Source: Chromera velia (Eukaryota; Sar; Chromeraceae). Taken from it: a stretch of 36,877 nt of DNA. Numbering within the stretch: the stretch's first letter is position 1; each line of letters opens with the position of its first letter. The stretch is from assembly GCA_018398765.1 (NCBI GenBank), contig JAHBMJ010001008.1:1-36877 (forward strand). Reading direction: 5' to 3'. Positions 30,203-36,877 of the stretch are shown one piece after another. The notes beneath the pieces were generated by a model. It had not been told where the DNA came from. It did no database searches and saw only the letters and a list, made by a program, of their open reading frames with translations. The position numbers and the translations under genes are program-made.

Positions 30203-31240
30203 ATGACTCAAGACCCCCTCATTCCTGCGTACTCGTGGCTTTGTCCTGCGATACACGGAGACGCCGCAAAAGAGCATGAATGCTATCCACTCGCGTATGG
30301 CGACTTCTTCGCGAAGTTCCAGCTGGAAATTCCTCTTTTCCAACGGCGCTATTGCTGGGCAGCTCCGATAATAGAAAAATTGTTCCAAGACATCATGACG
30401 GGAGCCAACCTCCACACTGGACTCGGGAAAGTAATTCTGTTTCCACAGGAGAAGAGCCCAAGCAAGCACAAACTTCTGGACGGTCAGCAGAGGACGACCA
30501 CTCTTCTGCTGCTTCTCAAATGCCTGAAGGAAGTTCTGCCTCCTGGAGATTTTAATGGCCTCGTCCCCTTCTCGATCGAGGATCGCTTGAAAGTTTCACT
30601 CAACGACACACCCTGTTTTACCTCTATCATGACAGGGGACAGCGGCTCTTCTTCCAACCAGTGTGAAGGCTGCCGTGTGCATGAGAGCTACGCTTTGCTA
30701 AGGCGCCTTATTGCCGCCACACCAGCGAACCAACGGGTTCTCGCATTGGAGCGGGCGCTGCAGCAGAGACTTGTGACTTTCGTTGTACATACTGCGGATC
30801 CTCACGGAGAAAATCATATTTTCCTCTGGCTCTCTGAAAAGAGCCGCTTTGCTGCCTCAATGGTCTACAACAGGTCCCCTGGTGAGACGATGGCAGAGTC
30901 TGACTTGATACGGAACCTCCTCCTTTCTCTGTACCGAGGGGACGAAGCACAGATGGAGGGGTACAGATCTTTCTGGCTTCCTTTGGAAGAAAAACATAGA
31001 AGTCCGGAAGACCGAGACAGGTTTTTCAAAAGCTCCCTTGAGCCTCTTGCAAAAGAGATTGTGGGAGATCGGTCGGAAGGACTCTTCAAAAAGACCCCCA
31101 CCATGCCCGGGTGCAAACCCCTTCTCTACGACCACTTCAGGCACCTCCTTGCGACCGCACTGCCTACGAAAGGAAAGTGCAGCTCTCCGAATGACGTTCT
31201 GTCTAAGCTCATACATCTCTTAGACACGCAGGCAGGCTGA
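30203..31240 (+). CDS. DUF262 (GmrSD N-terminal-like) domain protein
   Basis: An intronless frame of 345 residues ends in TGA. The N-terminal half carries the DUF262 signature: FQLEIPLFQRRYCW at 39-52, a DIM...H..G stretch, and LLDGQQRTTTLLLLL at 91-105, whose DGQQR is the family's nucleotide-hydrolysis motif. VYNRSPGETMAESDLIRN at 221-238 matches the later conserved region. In bacteria this domain is the NTPase-like half of GmrSD-type modification-dependent restriction enzymes and related defence proteins, often joined to an HNH (DUF1524) nuclease. No HNH motif is seen here. The protein ends soon after, so it could act without nuclease or with a partner. The domain is mainly prokaryotic, so acquisition by transfer is likely but unproven. 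The start is the first ATG of the frame. Confidence 0.82.
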   Translation: MTQDPLIPAYSWLCPAIHGDAAKEHECYPLAYGDFFAKFQLEIPLFQRRYCWAAPIIEKLFQDIMTGANLHTGLGKVILFPQEKSPSKHKLLDGQQRTTTLLLLLKCLKEVLPPGDFNGLVPFSIEDRLKVSLNDTPCFTSIMTGDSGSSSNQCEGCRVHESYALLRRLIAATPANQRVLALERALQQRLVTFVVHTADPHGENHIFLWLSEKSRFAASMVYNRSPGETMAESDLIRNLLLSLYRGDEAQMEGYRSFWLPLEEKHRSPEDRDRFFKSSLEPLAKEIVGDRSEGLFKKTPTMPGCKPLLYDHFRHLLATALPTKGKCSSPNDVLSKLIHLLDTQAG

Positions 31241-32183
31241 GGCTAGAGGCATCGAAACAAATGAAACCCGAGTTACAGAACATAATGTACCTTCATGAAT
31301 AGAGAAGCAAGGGAGCTGAAATTCATAAGTGTTGCTCAAATTCATAATTAAATTATTTGAATATCAAATTCGATCATAACTCATAAGCTGATATCTAGCA
31401 GCTATAGTGGACCGCTGCTCTGACCGCTAGGATTCCCGGCAATTTCCCGTAACATAAAATCCTATGATCCCATCCTATAATAAGTATCACAATACACTTC
31501 TCAGTATACTGTATTTCCCTTTTTCTGGTACTTTTTCTTTTAATATGTGCACGAAATTACCACGAATTTCTTTACGAATTTCTATAGCTCAGCCAGCTTA
31601 ATTTAAAATTTGAATTAGGTTTAAGTTCAGCTTTTGCACTGTTATAGCTAGCTCGGTCTCGGTATATGGCCGGAGTAACCTAGGCCCCCCATATGAAAAA
31701 AAAAAATAAAAAAGTAACTGCCTAAATTAAATTAATTTTTCGTATGCCGGGGGTGAGTGGGGTGCTTTTTGCCCCCCCCTCTGCATAAGAGACCGGCGCT
31801 TTTCCGCAAAAAAACTCGTTCTCATAATTGGTAAGGAGTTAGAAGCTGAAACTTTGTGTAAGAAGACGTTGTAACGATAGAAAAAGAACTATAGAACAGA
31901 TTTTTTATATCATTTCTAGAAACATAGGCTGCCATACAAATTTTATAATTCGATAACGAACCCGATAGAGATGCATCGCGCATCGTTGTGCTTCTATGGT
32001 TTTCATGCCTTCCTTTATAGATATATATACGACAACGATCCACGCACACATTTTTTAAAAGTAGGTGTTCTTTTATATGGGTCCAATAGTCTCTAGTCCT
32101 CATTCATAAACTCATTAAGCTCTTCTTGTAGACTTCTAGCTAGTTCTGCCTTCTGTGCAGGTAAAGAAGCGCTGCTCAATCTC
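31241..32183. other. AT-rich spacer, mostly without a recognisable gene
   Basis: Most of this shows no feature. The last 90 bases (about 32183-32095), read on the minus strand, look like the continuation of the chromodomain frame beyond the inserted element (LPAQKAELARSLQEELNEF). Confidence 0.4.
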
Positions 32184-32191
32184 GAGCTGCC

Positions 32192-33299
32192 CTAGGCGAC
32201 GCACAGTGGTAAAAAAAAAAAAAAATCTGAAAACGTCTATTCTTTTTTTTTTTATTTATTTAAAATTTTATTGTATATGTAAAAAAAAATAAAGGTTAAA
32301 TGACTAGCTTCAACTAGAGTTTGAATTATGTCTAGGATCCCAGTTTCACTTTTAGCTTGATACACGCTTAAAAGGATTGACCCAAACTAGCTTCGACTAG
32401 AGCTTCGAAATGTATATCGTCCTAGATATCGTCAAAGAGCCAGTCAAAAAACTTCTCTTCTGTCTGCTCTTCTGTCTGCATCCATGCATCCATCCTTCTT
32501 GTCACTCTTTGCATAGGATAAAAGAGAGCCTCCTTTTCCCTTTGCCCGCCCGCTCACCTTCGTCCCTGTAATCCCCTTTTGCGATGGTCGCTGCGTGCAG
32601 TGCCATACACGCAGACTTTATTCATTTTTCAATTAACATGAATGGTGAAACGGCGGTGAAACGTCTGAAACGAACATACAAAACAAAAGAAGCGAAAGCA
32701 GGAGCAAAGACCACCATATTTACCCAATCTTCATGATGGCCTTGTAATCACTCAGGATAAGCAAGGTGATAATGCAGATACAGCGGCCAGCCATGAAAAT
32801 GTGTTCAACCAAGAGCACGAGTCGATACCGCATGGGGATGATACTGAAGTAGCTGCAGAATTTACGAGAAAGAAAGGGCGGATGCAAGTCAATATGAATG
32901 GAAAACAAGAATATATTAAGACATGTTAGTTTTTTTAACAGACACAGCAAAGAGAAGAGAGAAAAGTCTGGTGACAGTGCAGTTAAACAAAGGAAAAAAG
33001 ATCGGTTGGTCCGTGTTCAACAAAGTCGATGATGGAATGGTGAAGACACTAGTAGAGACACTAGTAGAGATAAACATATAATAACAACTAGGACTAGAAC
33101 TAGGGTTGAAACTAGGGTTGAAAGATGTTTAAAACTTAAATAGTAATAAGTTTGCGAGGAAGTTAGTTTAAAAAGACTTCTAAAAGGTGCTCCTCTAGGT
33201 GCTCAGGCTCCTAGAAGTGCTCTAGGAAATCCTTCATTAAAAAAAAAAAAATCTGAAAAGGTCCTTTTTTTTTTTTTTTTACCACTGTGCGCCGCCTAG
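32192..33299. mobile_element. 1.1-kb inverted-repeat element inserted in a reading frame
   Basis: The left end CTAGGCGACGCACAGTGGTA followed by poly-A is inverted at the right end (poly-T then TACCACTGTGCGCCGCCTAG). The perfect 8-bp duplication GAGCTGCC flanks it (32184-32191 and 33300-33307). There is no transposase, so it is non-autonomous and hAT-like by duplication length. Removing it with one duplication would rejoin the minus-strand chromodomain frame in phase. Confidence 0.9.
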
Positions 33300-33337
33300 G
33301 AGCTGCCAGGGCACGCCTGTGAAGAAAAGGCCTTTAT

Positions 33338-34063
33338 TTACCGGGGAGATTGAGGAGAAGGGGGACGAATGATACGCGTACAAGAAGTCTGGCCAGTATT
33401 GCTAACCCTTTTGTACCAAAGACGCCGTTGACCACCTCTAACGTCTGTAGGAAAGAAAGACGACGTCCGTTTCAAGGGCCGTTTGAACATAATACAAGGA
33501 TACTGATGGCCGTTCTGGCTAGAGAGGAAGAGATTGAGCGCCTGTGTATAGTGAGGTGGAGTAGGGGAGCTGGCAGATGCACTTGTAGCAGCAATTATAG
33601 GTTTGAGATCATTCATTTCTGTTATCTTGAATATGGGATGAAGATTTGCAAGTTCATTCTGCAAATGCGGTGGGAGCTGCGTTTTCAGAAACTCTTTAAG
33701 CTCTGCACGGCTTGATAACCAGCTTGTGGTGGGACAAGACTTTGTTTTATCGCCGGTCTCAAGTTTTATTCCTGACTCCTGCATTTTAACAGCAGCAGCG
33801 CGGTCCATGGAATCCTCTACCTCAAAAAAATTGAGGACTGCCAGGCGTTCGTCAAGCAGCTGGACGTCTTGTCTCACCTTATGGTGGTACTCAACAAGCA
33901 GACGGTCCTCGGTGCCCTGGAAGTTTGATGCTGGAATCCACTGCAGATTATCTGGGCCTAATGGGTAGTCTTTCCATTGGACCGTATGGTGGTTGCGCTT
34001 CTCATCGTAGTCAAAAAAAAATTTGACCTCCCACTCTACGTCATCGGAAGATTGGGAAGTCAT
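33338..34063 (-). pseudogene. Chromodomain protein frame, 3' part split by a transposon
   Basis: A 241-codon minus-strand frame begins at ATG 34063. Residues about 11-62 form a chromodomain: VKFFFDYDEKRNHHTVQWKDYP, then LQWIPASNFQ and LLVEYHHKV, matching the KILDxR...YLVKWKGYP...TWEP pattern that binds methylated histone tails. The rest is Ser/Pro-rich and unrecognised. The frame meets TAA at 33338-33340. It stays open beyond that up to the 1.1-kb insertion at 33299, and continues in the same frame on the far side to TAG near 32100. Chromodomains occur in host chromatin proteins and in retrotransposon integrases. No integrase motif is seen, so the class is open. Confidence 0.6.
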
Positions 34064-34304
34064 TGAGTCTGGCTCTTCTTCTATATTTCTAATTTGAGAA
34101 GGACAGATCCCTTTAATTGATTCTGAGGTATTAGTAAAAGAGGTCGATATCGCCGTTTCCTTAGACCTTAATTGTAGTCAAGGCCAGAAGCCCAGCGTAA
34201 TTCTTGAATGTTCATTCTCATGACCTGTTTGTTTGCTCGTTCTTTTTACCGCTGACGTGCACCTTGATCAGCTTTTAGCTCCTCTTGACTCAATGCAATG
34301 CTCT

Positions 34305-34769
34305 TTAGGATCTTATGTTCTTCATCCAAGATTGCTGACTCTGTATAAAGGTTATAATATCGGACCATAGTAGATATGCGTCGATTCGGTAAACCTGCTT
34401 CACGACCTGGTCACGAAAAGACCGGAATGTTGTAAGTATATAGGCATGAGAGATGTTAATTAACCATTCTTGGCGGGACTCAAAAATCTGCACTAGGCTT
34501 TTGAGCTTATAGTCGCTGAATAAGTCGAGAAGTATCTATTCCAAATGATCTAACCGCGTTTGTGTAACCGCAGGCGGAAATACTAGGACACAGATTATGT
34601 TGAAACCCCACGGATAACACAAGTGGTACTGGTCTAGTCTACGGTCTGGGTTCTTCAACGTGCTACCAATTTTAACAAGTGATGGACATGCTAGGAAAGG
34701 ATTTTCTAATGCGTAGAGAATTGGGCGATTAACGTTAATGAGACAGGCAATAGCACCACCGGCAGGCAT
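34305..34769 (-). pseudogene. T5orf172/GIY-YIG-like domain frame with an internal TAG
   Basis: From ATG 34769 the frame encodes ILYALENPFLACPSLVKIGS (residues 17-36), then NPDRRLDQYH (40-49), resembling the core of T5orf172/Mug113 domains, a GIY-YIG-like nuclease group. After a TAG (34538-34536) the same frame continues ILLDLFSDYK and ESRQEWLINIS, which is how the second half of the domain usually reads (lE..lh..F.dyR...EWF). The domain therefore spans the TAG. Further on, a different minus frame (GLPNRRISTMVRYYNLYTES, about 34400-34340, and on to about 34150) looks better, suggesting a frameshift or intron near 34400. The domain call rests on pattern memory only. Confidence 0.45.
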
Positions 34770-34785
34770 ATTTTTTTCCTTTTAA

Positions 34786-35570
34786 TTATTTTACAAGGCG
34801 GGGTGCCGAAGCAATCAGCCATGCTATGCGATCGCGAATGTATGACACTAGATTATGAAGATACTCGGCAACTTGCCGATCAAAGGCAAGCAGGTCAGCA
34901 TTTTTTCTCCAGAGAAGAGATTCTAGAGTACCTCCCGTTTCAAACACGTGGTGAGCATTACTCGTTAGTTCCCAGAGGCTACAAAGTTACGCTAGCACTG
35001 AAAGAGGTGCTAGTGGGGCAATGGTATCAAAATCCAGGTTTTCCAGAAGCTACGCTAGGACTGCAGTCTGTACATAAATCTTCAGGCGGGACTCGGTGAT
35101 GCGTTCAAGAAGATTTTCATATCGAAGAGAGACGGCAGACGGGAAGAGACGGCAGTGTGAGTGGACCGTACTTGGAGCTTGGAGAGCCGACAGCCACTAT
35201 CCGCCAACGCGCGCTAACGTCTGCATACACTACAAAACACTTGTGGCTTGCAGGCCGCGTTCTAGTGTCGTACCAGGTAACTAGGAAAAGGCTCATCTAG
35301 GTCTACCAAGGCATTATCTATTAAACTTTCATCTAGTGTATCTAGTAGGCTTGCTGAAGTCTCGATCACTTGCGTGCTAGCGGCTACAAACGGTACAAGG
35401 TGAAAAGGGATAATTAGACTGCTGCTAGGGCAGTGAGGGCCCAGAAAGTCGGCGATAAGCGCTCGGATAAGAGCAGGGAACCTAAAGATCGTTTTTCGAT
35501 TTTTGTTGCTTTCATTTTTTTATTTCTAGAAAACGTTGCGATGCCCATTAGAACCTGCAGATCGATCAAT
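34786..35570 (-). pseudogene. Degenerate minus-strand coding blocks of unknown function
   Basis: Two minus-strand frames have convincing protein composition. The upstream one (about 35570-35250) includes IADFLGPHCPSSS and ASLLDTLDESLIDNALVDLD, with TAG and TAA interruptions. The downstream one (about 35130-34786) includes YENLLERITESRLKIYVQTA and AEYLHNLVSYIRDRIAWLIA, with TAG and TAA each following the tripeptide VLA, and ends at TAA. They precede the T5orf172-like frame on the same strand and may be parts of one large gene or element. I recognise no domain. Boundaries are approximate. Confidence 0.35.
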
Positions 35571-35617
35571 CGTTTGCCGTTTGGTTTGATGCAATGCAGG
35601 CCGGCTTGGGAGTCTAC

Positions 35618-35650
<33 letters not shown>
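35618..35650 (+). repeat. (GATT)n array
   Basis: Seven or so tandem GATT units (ATTGATTGATTG). This is the complement of the (CAAT)n arrays near 28018 and 28461. Confidence 0.9.
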
Positions 35651-35651
<1 letters not shown>

Positions 35652-35803
35652 GGTGACATACAGTTCTGCTTGGTTTTGGTCTAGGTTTGGGCATGTGAGA
35701 GCGATGGTGCATCAAGTCAAGTCAAGTCACGTCGGGTACAAACTTTTTTTAACGCTTTCACAAATACAGCACCTGCATCATGATGGACAGGATTTAAAAT
35801 TCA

Positions 35804-36585
35804 TTATCGAGACACTGCCGGTATTGATGCATCAGGAGGTAACTGCAGCGAAGCGGTGTCTGTACTGTGCAAAGTAGTGTCAGAAACACCTCGCCGAACC
35901 CCGAATACCCGTGACGGATTTCGCGTGGAATTCAGCAGTCCACGTGCATCAAGAAGGGAACGGGTACTTTCTTCTTGTCTCCTAAGCGGACAACTCCAGC
36001 ACTTTGGACGTTTCTGTGGCCACCCGTCACGTCGTATTTTCCCGCAAAGTTTGCACCCCCTCTCTACCGCACCAATTACGAAGAGAGCCAGGGCGACCAT
36101 CGCCGCAAGGGAGCCAAGGTCACCTGCTATCACAAGTCCTTTTCTGGCAGCCGCCGATGCCACCAAAAAGGCCAACGCGCCCACTTGGAGAGCGAATGAG
36201 AGAGACGAACTGGTTCCAGGTGCCCTCCTCAGTCCTTCCTGCACTGGGACGCACAAGACAATTGGTGCGTCATCGAATACATCATGCAATACATGTGTTG
36301 AAAAAATCACGATCAAACCCCGCCGATCCACTCACCTTCGAGCTTGTCCAGGATAGTTGCCAGGCGGTCCCGGTCCACTGCAAGGAAGCGGTAGCACGTA
36401 TCTTGCAAAGCTGGTCCCCGGATCGAAATTTTCCCAGGCGATGACCATGTGGAAAGGGAAAAAGAAGCAAACCGACAGAAAAAAAATGAGTGCAGTGACA
36501 CACACTCTAGCTCGGCGGTCACGGTTGAACCCGAGGTGAGGCACACAGGCACGCCCGCATGACACGCGAAAAAGCCCCACGACAC
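35804..36585 (-). CDS. Possible spliced minus-strand gene, structure uncertain
   Basis: Reading leftwards, GTGAGT follows CTCGAAG at about 36339 and a TGCAG acceptor precedes GAAGGACTGAGG at about 36239, a plausible GT-AG intron of about 100 bases. Upstream, CTTCCTTGCAG at about 36380 is another acceptor. Depending on phase, the joined product is either soluble (VDRDRLATILDKLEG then RTEEGTWNQF) or has two hydrophobic helices (VGALAFLVASAAARKG and GSLAAMVALALFVIGAV) followed by a Cys-rich tail. I cannot choose between them and recognise no family. Plus-strand frames over the same bases are less protein-like. Confidence 0.25.
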
Positions 36586-36877
36586 CCCCGGCCAGCCTTA
36601 AACACTTGGTGACTCAGGCACGCACCTACTATGCACTCAGACACCCGTTCCTCACAGCTGGACGCCCGATCAAACGGCGTCCTTGCCACACACCCCACAT
36701 CACGCGTCTATAGAAAATGGAGAGATAGAGGGTATGCTGGGAAAATTTTCGTTCGGGCGACGAAAAAAAGTCTTAGAACGGAGAAGGCCCGCAAACACTC
36801 AAAGCTCCACAGACCACGCAAACCCGAGACCAGACCTTCCAATTCAGACACACACGCACTTCTCTCACGGCTCGCAT
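36586..36877. other. Right-edge stretch, no feature seen
   Basis: This is CA-rich unique sequence with no convincing frame, possibly upstream of the minus-strand gene. Confidence 0.3.

Overview
This is a nuclear window from a eukaryote. At least one gene is split by many GT-AG introns, every host product recognised is of a eukaryotic kind or an acquired one, and the non-coding DNA is full of microsatellites and transposons. A unicellular alga or protist fits best. An alveolate such as a chromerid is my guess and is not demonstrated by anything here. Two undetermined bases at 7145-7146 sit in a poly-G tract.

Layout. A minus-strand gene fragment leaves the left edge (1-309). It is followed by about 1.4 kb of strand-asymmetric simple repeats (1411-2790) and gene-poor DNA. 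That DNA carries a duplicated segment (3315-3665 and 6411-7000), and the second copy was split by a 232-bp inverted-repeat element. A TMEM87/LUSTR-type seven-transmembrane Golgi protein gene occupies 8072-14428 in about 14 exons and predicts 583 residues. Two nested hAT-like elements (15116-17076 containing 15743-16453) and a 200-bp MITE (18844-19043) follow. An AT-hook reading frame on the minus strand (20524-19427) lies head to head with a nearly full-length APE-type LINE retrotransposon (about 20530-28043), which ends in a hairpin and a (TCAA)n tail. A class I fructose-bisphosphate aldolase (minus) and a DUF262 protein (plus) then diverge from a 500-bp spacer. The right part holds degenerate minus-strand coding blocks, including a T5orf172/GIY-YIG-like domain and a chromodomain. 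The chromodomain frame is interrupted by a 1.1-kb element. An uncertain minus-strand gene lies near the right edge.

Most interesting signal. The LINE keeps essentially one frame, with a single net frameshift over 7.2 kb, yet carries 19 in-frame TAG/TAA codons and no TGA until its apparent end at TGA 27917. The AT-hook frame shows the same pattern (TAA, TAG, TAG, then TGA), and the T5orf172-like domain runs straight through a TAG. At two positions where LINE reverse transcriptases usually have Gln, this one has TAA. The intact host genes show no internal TAR. This points either to CpA-to-TpA (RIP-like) mutation aimed at repeats or to UAR read as an amino acid, probably Gln, in these elements. 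Random decay alone predicts TGA stops and many more frameshifts.

Five elements have terminal inverted repeats and perfect 8-bp target duplications, so 8-bp-TSD (hAT-like) transposition has clearly shaped this locus.
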